From Saprospiraceae bacterium (GTDB lineage Bacteria > Bacteroidota > Bacteroidia > Chitinophagales > Saprospiraceae), in contig JAHDHW010000041.1 in the NCBI GenBank assembly GCA_020631105.1, forward strand, positions 1 to 34,613: a DNA stretch of 34,613 nucleotides, written 5' to 3'. Every line of letters starts with the position of its first letter. Within the stretch, counting starts at the first letter, position 1. Shown one piece after another: positions 1 to 7,489 of the stretch. The notes beneath the pieces are model-generated. The model did not search any database, was not told the origin of the DNA, and was given only the letters and a program-made list of their open reading frames with translations. Position numbers and translations under genes: made by a program.

Positions 1-87
1 TTAGTCAAAGCAGAATATTATAAATCAAGAATTGCTCCAACTATACACCAACAAGTTGCAGGAATATTATTAACCACAGGTAAGTAA
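1..87 (+). CDS. 3' end of an unidentified gene (partial)
   Basis: Frame 1 is open from the first base to a TAA at 85-87 and encodes the last 28 residues of a protein, ending VAGILLTTGK. The gene starts outside the window. The next gene begins 46 bases later on the same strand, so the two may be cotranscribed. The tail is too short to name a family, and chance openness over 28 codons cannot be excluded. Confidence 0.4.
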   Translation, partial: LVKAEYYKSRIAPTIHQQVAGILLTTGK

Positions 88-133
88 ATTATTATTGATT
101 CGTTAACTTAGGACCTCTTTAAAACATAACAAA

Positions 134-841
134 ATGCATCTTTCCTGCCCTGATTGCCGAGCACCTATTTATGCTGATAATGTTGACTTGGTCAAAACAA
201 TCGCCAAATGCACCTCTTGCCATAACATCTTTGAGTTCGAAGAAGAATTTAACAGTAAGAAGGAATTACCCGGGAGGTATCGCAAAGAGGTCACTATTCC
301 ACCAGGCATAGAAGTCCTTCACCTGATGAATGAATTAGAGATCATGATCCAATGGCGTAAATCTGCGAAAAATTTTACGCTTTCTTTCGCATTGTTTTGG
401 AACACCTTTGTTGGACTCGCAATTACTGCGCTCCTACTATCAGGTGAATTTGCAATCTTATTATTCTTCATTCCCTTCATCCTGGCCGGAGTCTATCTAC
501 TCTACGCAAGTATTGGTCACCTAGTCAACACTTCCTTTATTACCGTAGATGACAAAAGACTTTCTGTAGAACATAAACCTATCAATTTTTTAATTCAGAA
601 GGACAAGCACTTTGCTCCCCATGAGATCAAACAAGCCTATGTCAGAAAGTATTCTATAGGTTCAACTAATGGGAATCCTGTTTACGCATATGCTGTTGAC
701 TTATTACTTAAAAACGGAAAAAAGGTACCTCTGGTCAAAGAGTTACACGCACTTGAATATGCTCAGTATATAGAACAGGAAATAGAGCACTACCTAAAGA
801 TTAAAGACAGGCCTGTTGATGGAGAATATTTTATTGAATAA
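134..841 (+). CDS. Zinc-ribbon membrane protein of unknown function
   Basis: A 235-residue protein of unknown role. The N-terminus holds a four-cysteine zinc ribbon (C5, C8, C26, C29 in a CPDC...CTSC arrangement), like the MJ0042-type finger often found at the start of otherwise uncharacterised bacterial membrane proteins. Two hydrophobic segments at about residues 82-105 and 107-128 probably form a membrane hairpin, followed by a soluble, lysine-rich C-terminal part of about 100 residues. A perfect 12-bp stem-loop lies 47 bases after the stop and may end the transcript. I see no catalytic motif, so the function is left open. The coding call rests on the clear zinc ribbon and continuous protein-like composition. 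Confidence 0.85.
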   Translation: MHLSCPDCRAPIYADNVDLVKTIAKCTSCHNIFEFEEEFNSKKELPGRYRKEVTIPPGIEVLHLMNELEIMIQWRKSAKNFTLSFALFWNTFVGLAITALLLSGEFAILLFFIPFILAGVYLLYASIGHLVNTSFITVDDKRLSVEHKPINFLIQKDKHFAPHEIKQAYVRKYSIGSTNGNPVYAYAVDLLLKNGKKVPLVKELHALEYAQYIEQEIEHYLKIKDRPVDGEYFIE

Positions 842-888
842 TTAGCGATAATTCGGTCCAACTTTATAAGCAATAACAATCATTTTTC

Positions 889-924
889 AAATAGGACATT
901 TTCGCACTCTACAATGTCCTATTT
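889..924 (+). terminator. Perfect 12-bp stem-loop after the zinc-ribbon gene
   Basis: AAATAGGACATT (889-900) pairs completely with AATGTCCTATTT (913-924) around a 12-nt loop. It begins 47 bases after the stop at 841. No T-run follows on the plus strand, so it may be a processing or 3'-protecting hairpin rather than a classic intrinsic terminator. Confidence 0.5.
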
Positions 925-1117
925 GCGCCCTATTCTTATCCTTAACAATAGTTTTACGGCCTCTTCTTTGTAACTCCTCAAGTGTAGTTTACATAAAGCA
1001 ATAGCATGTATTCGGTTTTATTTTTTTAGCAGTTCTAATATTTCGAATTTTACTTTTAAAATGAAGGAACTCAAGACCTTCTACCCAATGAAACTTATTC
1101 TATCATTTTGTATTTAG

Positions 1118-1147
1118 AAGGCCTGCTCGGGAGTGCAGGCCTTTTTT
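1118..1147 (+). terminator. Intrinsic terminator 1 of the 842-1768 gap
   Basis: AAGGCCTGC (1118-1126) pairs with GCAGGCCTT (1135-1143) around an 8-nt loop, followed by a T-run to 1147. It is a strong plus-strand terminator with no recognised gene in the preceding 280 bases. A possible 18-codon ORF (start at 1062) ends immediately before it. Confidence 0.75.
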
Positions 1148-1241
1148 CAAACTTCACAAAACACAATCTAATTGCAGCAAGTATTATTAATCTGCAAAAC
1201 TTCGCTCTTGAAACCTATATTTCTTGTATTCATATTTTTAT

Positions 1242-1271
1242 AAGTCTCCTAATCAAACAGGGGACTTTTTT
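1242..1271 (+). terminator. Intrinsic terminator 2 of the 842-1768 gap
   Basis: AAGTCTCC (1242-1249) pairs with GGGGACTT (1260-1267), with one T-G wobble, followed by a run of T. It lies about 100 bases after the previous terminator, leaving room only for a very small transcript between them. Confidence 0.65.
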
Positions 1272-1541
1272 ATGCTCCACACTAAAACTAATTTCTTCAT
1301 CCTTTCTCCACCAGAATATTCCTGTCTTTGTCCATTCAAGCCACTCAAAAAGAGAATATTCTCAATTAGGTTACTTTTTCTCTCCCCATATGGCACTTTC
1401 ATCCCCCTATTTTGTGCTCTACACGAGCACCATACATTTATTTAAACCGTATATTTACTGGGTAATATTTTATTTGAAATTTAACAGCTCTCATTTAAAC
1501 ATAAAGTCTTAGACATCACTATCAAGAGAAATTTTCACTTC

Positions 1542-1568
1542 TACTTTTGGCGTATAATTTAATTATAC
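1542..1568 (+). promoter_or_regulatory. Possible -7 box and AT-rich palindrome
   Basis: TACTTTTG (1542-1549) matches the Bacteroidota -7 consensus TAnnTTTG. It is followed at once by the inverted repeat GTATAAT-tta-ATTATAC (1552-1568). A transcript from here would reach the terminator at 1610-1640 after about 80 nt. No clear -33 TTTG is seen at the right distance, so this is only a candidate. Confidence 0.3.
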
Positions 1569-1609
1569 CTCCGCTCTTTAAATCTATTTTTTTACATACA
1601 TATTTTCCT

Positions 1610-1641
1610 GGAGTCATCTAACCAATAGGTGACTCCTTTTT
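1610..1641 (+). terminator. Intrinsic terminator 3 of the 842-1768 gap
   Basis: GGAGTCA (1610-1616) pairs with TGACTCC (1630-1636), followed by TTTTTATT. It is a good plus-strand terminator lying 128 bases before psuG, again with no recognised gene in front of it. Confidence 0.7.
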
Positions 1642-1748
1642 ATTAAAACACTCTCCTTTAACGAGTACAACTGAAGTAAATGACGGACCTAAAAGATCTA
1701 TTGGCCAAAGCCAGGTGCTAATGTTTTCTTACCTTAGTTTTATTTTAA

Positions 1749-1765
1749 TTATTCGCTGAGCTACG
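1749..1765 (+). repeat. Recurring intergenic motif, copy A
   Basis: TTATTCGCTGAGCTACG sits just before the psuG start codon. The same 17 bases recur inverted at 31889-31905. A shorter match (TTTTATTCGCTGAG) is at 26741-26754 and a 13-base match at 16427-16439, all outside genes. The role is unknown. Confidence 0.55.
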
Positions 1766-1768
1766 CAT

Positions 1769-2695
1769 ATGATTCCTAACGTCCCTTTGTCAATCGCTCC
1801 TGACGTCGCTGATGCTATTGCCAGACAACGACCGATAGTTGCCCTAGAGTCCACCATCATTTCACATGGCATGCCTTACCCTCAAAACGTAGAGACAGCA
1901 CTTGCCGTAGAAAACATTATCAAAGCGCAAGGTGCAACTCCAGCGACTATCGCAATCATCAAGGGACAGATACATGTTGGCTTGGACCAAGAACAAATTG
2001 ATTTCATTGGCCATACGGACAATGAGGTCCAAAAAGTTAGTCGACGTGACCTCCCCATTGTACTCGCCCGCCATCTACATGGCGCAACAACTGTTGCCGC
2101 AACGATGATCATTGCAAAGATGGCTGGTATAAAAATCTTCGCTACCGGGGGCATCGGAGGTGTACATAGAGGTGCCGAACAAACGATGGATATCTCCGCA
2201 GATTTACAAGAACTAGCTAATACAAATGTCACAGTGATCAGTGCAGGCGTAAAATCCATACTTGATCTGGGGCTTACGCTTGAATATTTAGAAACTTACG
2301 GCGTTCCTGTCATTGGTTATCAAACTACCGAATTCCCTGCTTTCTATAGTCGTCGTAGTGGTCTCCCTGTTCCATTTACTGCATCCTCCCCGACAGAGAT
2401 AGCCAACATTCTACATCAAAAAGATTTATTAGGCTTCCCTGGAGGATGTGTCATTGCCAATCCAATACCTGAATCCGACGAGATGGAATACCAGGCCATT
2501 AATGAAGCGATCGAAGTTGCAATCAATGCCGCAAAAGAACAAGAGATAAAAGGAAAAGCAATTACACCATTTTTATTAAATTACATCAAGACCTTTACAA
2601 AAGGTAAAAGCTTAGAAGCTAATATTAAGCTAGTCTTCAACAATGCTAAACTTGCTGCTCAAATTGCAGTCGCCAGATCAAATATGACAATGTAA
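1769..2695 (+). CDS. psuG: Pseudouridine-5'-phosphate glycosidase
   Basis: This 308-residue protein is a full-length PsuG/YeiN family member. The enzyme reversibly cleaves the C-C glycosidic bond of pseudouridine 5'-phosphate to uracil and ribose 5-phosphate in the cytoplasm, for pseudouridine salvage from RNA turnover. Visible family hallmarks are the N-terminal ALESTIISHGMPYP segment with E27, the GGIGGVHRGAEQTMDISADL block with D145, and SAGVKSILDLG with K162. These three match the spacing of the catalytic Glu, Asp and Schiff-base Lys of the E. coli enzyme. The usual partner, the PfkB-family pseudouridine kinase psuK, is not adjacent; a PfkB kinase lies 6.6 kb downstream. An esterase-like lipoprotein gene follows after 28 bases on the same strand. 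Confidence 0.95.
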   Translation: MIPNVPLSIAPDVADAIARQRPIVALESTIISHGMPYPQNVETALAVENIIKAQGATPATIAIIKGQIHVGLDQEQIDFIGHTDNEVQKVSRRDLPIVLARHLHGATTVAATMIIAKMAGIKIFATGGIGGVHRGAEQTMDISADLQELANTNVTVISAGVKSILDLGLTLEYLETYGVPVIGYQTTEFPAFYSRRSGLPVPFTASSPTEIANILHQKDLLGFPGGCVIANPIPESDEMEYQAINEAIEVAINAAKEQEIKGKAITPFLLNYIKTFTKGKSLEANIKLVFNNAKLAAQIAVARSNMTM

Positions 2696-2723
2696 ATTGC
2701 CCTTAAAAAATCAACTATCCATC

Positions 2724-4454
2724 ATGAGAAATCTCTACTTCTTATTCATCATTACTTTATGCTCTACGATTTTCTTCGCTTGCCAATCTGAATCGTCAAC
2801 CGGACCTCTTTTCGAAATCACCTTTCCGGATCTGGAAGCGGATACTAATTTAGACGGTCGAATCATTCTGTTGATCAGCAAACACAATGATGAAGAACCA
2901 CGCTTCCAACTCAATGATGGTCCAGGCACTTGCTTAGCTTTTGGGCAGGACGTAAGCGCCTATGCAGGAGACACTCCAATACTGATATCACCTGATGCTT
3001 TTGGGTATCCAATCCAAAGTCTAGAAGATATACCTTCCGGTGATTACTTTGTACAAGCTTTATTTCATCGTTACGAAACTTTCAATCGTGCAGATGGACA
3101 CGTCGTAAAACTCCCAATGGATCGTGGCGAAGGGCAGCATTGGAACCGCGCACCTGGTAATTTATACAGCGAAACTATTCCAATAACAATCAAATCTGGC
3201 GCTTCAAAGCATAGCATCGAATTAAGTCAAGTCATCCCGCCGATTGAACCACCGGAAGACACGGAGTATATCAAACATATCAAAATCAAAAGTGAACTAC
3301 TTTCTAAATTCTGGGGTCGAGACATGTACCTCGGCGCTCATGTTTTACTACCGGAAGGATTTGATGAGCATCCAAATGTAAAATACCCTTTAGCCATTAT
3401 GCATGGCCACTTTCCTTATGATTTTGGAGGCTTTAGAGTAGATCCACCTGACCCTAATCTTAAAGCAGAATACAGCGAACGCTTTCAGATCGATGGATAT
3501 AATAAAATCGTACAGCAGGAGGCTCATGATTTTTATAAACTTTGGACAGGCCCTGACTTCCCGCGTGTCCTTGCCATAAAAATCCAACATGCGAATCCTT
3601 ATTATGATGATTCCTATGCCGTCAACTCCGAAAATCTTGGTCCTTATGGTGATGCAATCACCTATGAATTAATACCACATATTGAAAAAGAATTTAGAGG
3701 AATAGGAGAAGGATGGGCACGCTTTCTTTATGGTGGATCAACCGGAGGCTGGGAAGCCCTGGCCGCTCAGGTATTTTACCCTGAGGAATATAACGGCTGC
3801 TACGCAGCCTGTCCCGACCCGATTGACTTCCGGGCTTACATGTTACTAAATATTTATAAAGATAAGAACGCTTACTTTTTAGATAGTGACTTCAAGCGGA
3901 CCGAGATTCCGGCCAGGAGAGATTACTTAGGCAATGTAACGGCCAGCGTAAAAGATATGAACCATCGCGAATTAGTAATCGGCACTAAAAATCGCTCAGG
4001 AGATCAGTTTGATATTTGGGAAGCGGTCTACTCACCGGTAGGAAATGACGGCTATCCCAAGCGCCTTTGGGATAAGTTGACCGGAGACATTGATTCAGCG
4101 GTCGCCCTACACTGGCGAGAAAATTATGACCTTAGTTATATCATGCAAAGAGACTGGAAAACACTAGGTCCAAAGCTAAAAGGCAAGGTTAATATCTATT
4201 GTGGCGATATGGATAATTACTACTTGAATAATGCGGTTTACCTGGCTGAAGATTTTCTGGAGCAGACCACAGCACCTTACTATGAAGGAGAAGTAGATTA
4301 TGGTGATCGCGCTGAACATTGCTGGAACGGAGACCATGACCAACCCAATGCTATTTCTCGTTTACGTTATCATCGCATGTTTATTCCGAAATGGGCCGCT
4401 GAGATCAAAAATAGAGTACCTGTCGGAACGGACCTAAGTTCGTGGAGGTACTAA
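2724..4454 (+). CDS. Esterase-like alpha/beta-hydrolase lipoprotein
   Basis: A 576-residue lipoprotein. I choose the ATG at 2724 because it gives a proper type II signal peptide ending FFA-C with lipid-attachment C20; an upstream TTG at 2697 would add nine residues before it. The first half is a beta-rich N-terminal region. From about residue 190 the chain resembles the putative esterase (PF00756/EstD-like) alpha/beta-hydrolase group: an oxyanion-region PLAIMHGHFP, the nucleophile elbow GGSTGGWEA with S339, and a late HCWNGDHDQ segment that could supply the catalytic His. The substrate is not apparent; these hydrolases act on acyl or sugar esters at the cell surface. A TetR-type gene follows within 11 bases, so the two may be cotranscribed or co-regulated. 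Confidence 0.8.
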   Translation: MRNLYFLFIITLCSTIFFACQSESSTGPLFEITFPDLEADTNLDGRIILLISKHNDEEPRFQLNDGPGTCLAFGQDVSAYAGDTPILISPDAFGYPIQSLEDIPSGDYFVQALFHRYETFNRADGHVVKLPMDRGEGQHWNRAPGNLYSETIPITIKSGASKHSIELSQVIPPIEPPEDTEYIKHIKIKSELLSKFWGRDMYLGAHVLLPEGFDEHPNVKYPLAIMHGHFPYDFGGFRVDPPDPNLKAEYSERFQIDGYNKIVQQEAHDFYKLWTGPDFPRVLAIKIQHANPYYDDSYAVNSENLGPYGDAITYELIPHIEKEFRGIGEGWARFLYGGSTGGWEALAAQVFYPEEYNGCYAACPDPIDFRAYMLLNIYKDKNAYFLDSDFKRTEIPARRDYLGNVTASVKDMNHRELVIGTKNRSGDQFDIWEAVYSPVGNDGYPKRLWDKLTGDIDSAVALHWRENYDLSYIMQRDWKTLGPKLKGKVNIYCGDMDNYYLNNAVYLAEDFLEQTTAPYYEGEVDYGDRAEHCWNGDHDQPNAISRLRYHRMFIPKWAAEIKNRVPVGTDLSSWRY

Positions 4455-4465
4455 GCATCCATAAA

Positions 4466-5017
4466 ATGGTAAACAGAAAAACACCCTGGATAAAAAGTGC
4501 TTATAAAATATTTGCTAACGAAGGTCCGCAAGCCCTAAAGGTTGAAGCTATTGCTCGTCAGGTCAACAAAAGCAAATCTTCCTTTTATCATTTCTTTGTT
4601 GACATGGATAACTTTATTGATGAACTCTTAAGTTATCATTTAAAAAGAGCAGCAATCATTGCTGAAAAAGAAAAAGCATGCTCTAATGTTGACCCTGAAT
4701 TATTCGAGGTGTTAATCACTTACAAAGAAGATCTTTTGTTCAACCGACAATTACGAATACATCGAAAGGAGGAACGGTACAGGCAATGTTTTGAACAAAC
4801 AAGTAGAGAAGTCGCTAATGCAATCAGTGAAATTTGGGCAGAGGCTTTGGGTATTCCAAATCAATCTTTTCTCGCGGAATTGGTCCTTAATCTAAGTATG
4901 GAAAACTTCTTTCTACAAATTACGGAAGAGACGCTCAATCATACTTGGTTAAAAAAATACGTAAGCGAATTGAAGGCAATGGTAGTTGCAATAAAGCAAC
5001 AGGGTTCAGGTCAATAA
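4466..5017 (+). CDS. TetR-type transcriptional regulator
   Basis: A 183-residue protein with an N-terminal TetR-like helix-turn-helix: an AYKIFANEGPQALKVEAIAR helix followed by QVNKSKSSFYHFFVD, matching the TetR signature in which the recognition helix ends in a Y/F-HF turn. The remaining 130 residues are helical and would form the ligand-binding and dimer part. The ATG at 4466 is chosen because the HTH then starts near residue 8; a GTG at 4442 would overlap the hydrolase gene. A GGAGG lies at 4444-4448, rather far from the start. Position directly after the esterase lipoprotein suggests local regulation of that gene or of psuG, but no operator was recognised. Confidence 0.85.
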   Translation: MVNRKTPWIKSAYKIFANEGPQALKVEAIARQVNKSKSSFYHFFVDMDNFIDELLSYHLKRAAIIAEKEKACSNVDPELFEVLITYKEDLLFNRQLRIHRKEERYRQCFEQTSREVANAISEIWAEALGIPNQSFLAELVLNLSMENFFLQITEETLNHTWLKKYVSELKAMVVAIKQQGSGQ

Positions 5018-5036
5018 TACTTTGGTGAAACGATTA

Positions 5037-5834
5037 CTAAATCTCTCCGGCTGCAAACATCTTTTCGACCGTAGGATGCGGACTTCCACCTTCCTTTTCA
5101 AGTGTGATAACAAATCCACGACTACCTTCAACATAAGGAATATTATGCAGCACCGTACCATTTTCGTCTACCTTGAGCATTCCCATGTCAATATGCTTTC
5201 CATTAACATCAGCCCACATCTGGTATTCGTGACCATTTGGACATGGAGGGAGATTGACAATATTTAGATAGCCTTTACTATGATCCGGATTCCAATAAAC
5301 CACGGCTAATGATTGTGGTGCAATAGACGATCCTTTGAGTGCAACGTGACGAGTTGTTACATCTTTAAGCACAGAATATCTCTGTTCTATCTGACGAGTA
5401 CTGACCTGTAATTGCTTTTGATCATTTTGCAAATGCTTTACCTGAGTAGATAATAACGCTAACTCATCCAGGGTCACTTGTTGTTTTTGATAAAGCAATG
5501 TACTCCAAAATCCTAAGGTCAGCACCATTGCTGCGGCAAGGGCTGCGCCCCACTTCCAACTGGTAGGAATATGATATAATCGTTCTGAAGCTTCCGGTAT
5601 ACTCTTCTCTTCTTCTTCAATCGCATTAAGAATCTGCTTCTTTAAACGATGCGGTGGGCGAACAGCATGCAACTCAGCATACTCCTCCATGCAATCCTGC
5701 ATTTTACAAATGTGCTTATCCACCTCTGGATATTCTTTAGCCATACGCTCTACCTTTTCCATCTCCTCAGGACTAGCTAGTCCTAGCACGTACTTTTCAA
5801 GAATTCCAGTATTTAAAAATCGTTGAATGTCCAT
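5037..5834 (-). CDS. Membrane anti-sigma factor, RskA type
   Basis: A 265-residue single-pass membrane protein of the anti-sigma-K (RskA) family. The N-terminal part begins MDIQRFLNTGILEKYVLG, characteristic of the cytoplasmic anti-sigma domain in Bacteroidota homologues. A transmembrane helix lies at about residues 96-115, a short coiled coil at about 117-160, and the RskA C-terminal beta domain fills the rest, including a VVYWNPDHSKGYLNIVNLP stretch and a late GFVITLEKEGG motif. The ATG at 5834 is preferred over the one at 5849 because family members start there. It lies 27 bases downstream of the ECF sigma gene on the same strand, as expected for a sigma and its antagonist. It should hold the sigma factor inactive at the membrane until an envelope signal triggers proteolysis. 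Confidence 0.9.
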   Translation of the reverse strand: MDIQRFLNTGILEKYVLGLASPEEMEKVERMAKEYPEVDKHICKMQDCMEEYAELHAVRPPHRLKKQILNAIEEEEKSIPEASERLYHIPTSWKWGAALAAAMVLTLGFWSTLLYQKQQVTLDELALLSTQVKHLQNDQKQLQVSTRQIEQRYSVLKDVTTRHVALKGSSIAPQSLAVVYWNPDHSKGYLNIVNLPPCPNGHEYQMWADVNGKHIDMGMLKVDENGTVLHNIPYVEGSRGFVITLEKEGGSPHPTVEKMFAAGEI

Positions 5835-5861
5835 TTTAATTATTGCCATTATAAGAACTAC

Positions 5862-6434
5862 CTAAAATTTAAGTGGATTAGAAATTTTTGATCGTTTTGG
5901 TTCTTCGTTAAATACTTCTCGTAGTGTACGAAGGGCGATCTTAACTCTTGATTTTACTGTTCCCAATGGTAGTTTTAGATGCTCTGCTACTTCGCGTTGC
6001 GTATACCCATTAAAATAAATTAAATCGATAATTGTTTTATACTTTGCTTCTAAAGTATCTACTTTTTTTCTAACCCCTATATGATTCGTCTCCATTTCGT
6101 GCGAAAAAGAAGGGTTTGTATCATCTACGAATGAATCGATCGATTGGATTCTTCCGTTACCTCTAAAATGTGCTGATCTTGTTTTATCAATCGCTGTATT
6201 ACGCGTTATGTTCAGCAACCAGGTAAACAGTTTTCCTTTACTTTTATCGTAAGAGGTGCCGTTTTTCCAAATTTTGATAAAAGCATCCTGCATTACATCC
6301 TGCGCTATGGCTTCAGATTGAACGATTCGTAATACCACACCATAAAGTGCTGCAGAATACTGATCGTATATAATCGATATTGCTTTTTTATCTTTTGCCT
6401 GTAATAATTGAATAATATCTTGTTCGTCGTACAT
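5862..6434 (-). CDS. ECF sigma factor, SigK-like
   Basis: A 190-residue extracytoplasmic-function sigma factor. Region 2 is at about residues 10-80, with the core-binding helix QDVMQDAFIKIWKNG and the -10 recognition segment GKLFTWLLNITRNTAIDKTR. Region 4 is at about 125-180, with the helix-turn-helix GYTQREVAEHLKLPLGTVKS. The start at 6434 is chosen because ECF factors of this group start about ten residues before the D-I-I-x-L-L-x-x-x-D helix; an upstream in-frame ATG at 6479 adds 15 residues of unlikely sequence. It is followed by its RskA-type anti-sigma gene and is divergent from a fasciclin gene, its likely target. Autoregulation is probable, but I could not pick out the promoter elements. 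Confidence 0.93.
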   Translation of the reverse strand: MYDEQDIIQLLQAKDKKAISIIYDQYSAALYGVVLRIVQSEAIAQDVMQDAFIKIWKNGTSYDKSKGKLFTWLLNITRNTAIDKTRSAHFRGNGRIQSIDSFVDDTNPSFSHEMETNHIGVRKKVDTLEAKYKTIIDLIYFNGYTQREVAEHLKLPLGTVKSRVKIALRTLREVFNEEPKRSKISNPLKF

Positions 6435-6567
6435 GAAAGCCAATATAAGGGTGAATATTTTGTTTAACTTTTCATGCAATTACCAACACAAACATTAAAC
6501 AAAAGGTTTAACCCTTCTAAAACTTTAACTTACTTGAGGCATAAACGCATTAATCGTCAGGATGTTC

Positions 6568-6804
6568 TTAAGTACACCTGAAAGAAAAATACAAGCTCCT
6601 GAAAAAAAATGGGTTGTTCGAAATCCAAACCCAAGTTTCCATCGTATGTCTCGCGGATCCAATCAAAAACGAGGCCTCACAGGTTTTACAAAATTTTAAA
6701 AACTCAAAGTCTTGATCATCTAGTGTAAAACGATGACAACCGATGCAGTTAAATGCTTCTGGTTCATCAGCTTTACCCCTAAAGAGTATTAGCTGATCAT
6801 GACT
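6568..6804 (-). pseudogene. Unassigned open frame with paired CxxC motifs
   Basis: Between the sigma gene and the fasciclin gene the minus strand stays open for 78 codons (6804 down to a TAA at 6568-6570). It encodes CIGCHRF, then 15 residues later CKTC, followed by an aromatic stretch with ETWVWISNNPF. This looks like a small zinc-ribbon or other metal-binding fragment. There is no ATG or GTG before the cysteines, so the frame may be a decayed gene, use a rare start, or be accidental. No homologue is recognised. The same bases must also carry the fasciclin promoter on the other strand. Confidence 0.25.
6766..6797. promoter_or_regulatory. Inverted repeat upstream of the fasciclin gene
   Basis: ATCAGCT (6766-6772) and AGCTGAT (6791-6797) form a 7-bp inverted repeat with an 18-base centre, ending 29 bases before the fasciclin start codon. 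It could be a protein-binding site or an mRNA leader hairpin. Nothing else in 6435-6826 is recognised apart from the minus-strand CxxC frame. Confidence 0.35.
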
Positions 6805-6826
6805 TTAATCAAAAAATTATTTTAAT

Positions 6827-7399
6827 ATGAAAAAGTTAATGGCAATTTTAATGGCAGGATTTCTAGGTTTATTCTTAGCTCCAAATCTATCAGCCCAATG
6901 TTCCTCTTCCTATTCAAAAACTATAATAGGCGGAGCAGAAATCAATCCGGATAAAGATATTGTTTCGAATATCGTCCAGTCAAAACAACATACCACCCTA
7001 GTTGCTGCTGTAAAAGCCGCAAACCTTGTCGCAACCTTGCAAAGCGATGGTCCATTCACTGTTTTTGCTCCCGTTAATGATGCCTTTGAAAACCTTCCGG
7101 ATGGTACCGTTGAAACGCTACTACGTCCTGAAAACAAGGACATGCTTACGAAGATTTTGACTTATCATGTTGTTGCCGGAAAGTTTGATGCGACGAGCAT
7201 CACCAAAGCCATTAAAAAGGGTAATGGCAGTGCTACTTTAACCACCGTAAGTGGTGATAAACTAACCGCAATGATGAATGGCGATCGAAATGTCATCCTC
7301 AAAGATGAAAGCGGAAACTATGCGAATGTTACTGTTTATGATGCTTTTCAATCAAATGGTGTGGTACACGTATTGGATAGTGTAATTCTACCGAACTAA
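6827..7399 (+). CDS. Secreted fasciclin (FAS1) domain protein
   Basis: A 190-residue protein with a Sec signal peptide (hydrophobic core about residues 6-20, cleavage near NLSAQ) and one complete fasciclin/beta-Ig-H3 domain from about residue 42 to the end. The two conserved FAS1 blocks are visible: H1 around FTVFAPVNDAFENLP and H2 around NGVVHVLDSVILPN. FAS1 proteins are surface or secreted adhesion-like modules; no enzymatic role is expected. The gene is transcribed away from the adjacent SigK-like/RskA-like pair. In Mycobacterium tuberculosis, SigK/RskA controls the FAS1 proteins MPT70 and MPT83, so this gene is a strong candidate target of the neighbouring sigma factor. Confidence 0.93.
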   Translation: MKKLMAILMAGFLGLFLAPNLSAQCSSSYSKTIIGGAEINPDKDIVSNIVQSKQHTTLVAAVKAANLVATLQSDGPFTVFAPVNDAFENLPDGTVETLLRPENKDMLTKILTYHVVAGKFDATSITKAIKKGNGSATLTTVSGDKLTAMMNGDRNVILKDESGNYANVTVYDAFQSNGVVHVLDSVILPN

Positions 7400-7410
7400 T
7401 AATTTAAAAA

Positions 7411-7468
7411 GCTAACAGGAAAACAAGTTAACGAGGACATAATCCTTGTTTGCTTGTTACCTGTTAAC
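7411..7468. terminator. Long imperfect hairpin between convergent genes
   Basis: TAACAGG (7413-7419) pairs with CCTGTTA (7460-7466), and AACAAG/CTTGTT further in extends the stem. It lies in the 90-base gap between the convergent fasciclin and FG-GAP genes and could end transcription from both sides. Confidence 0.5.
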
Positions 7469-7489
7469 TTCCCAAAGTGTTTTTATTTT

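Noticed and set aside
1108-1512. A 134-codon plus-strand frame
   Set aside because: It runs through two intrinsic terminators, is rich in S, F, I and H with no domain pattern, and fits read-through of AT-rich intergenic DNA.
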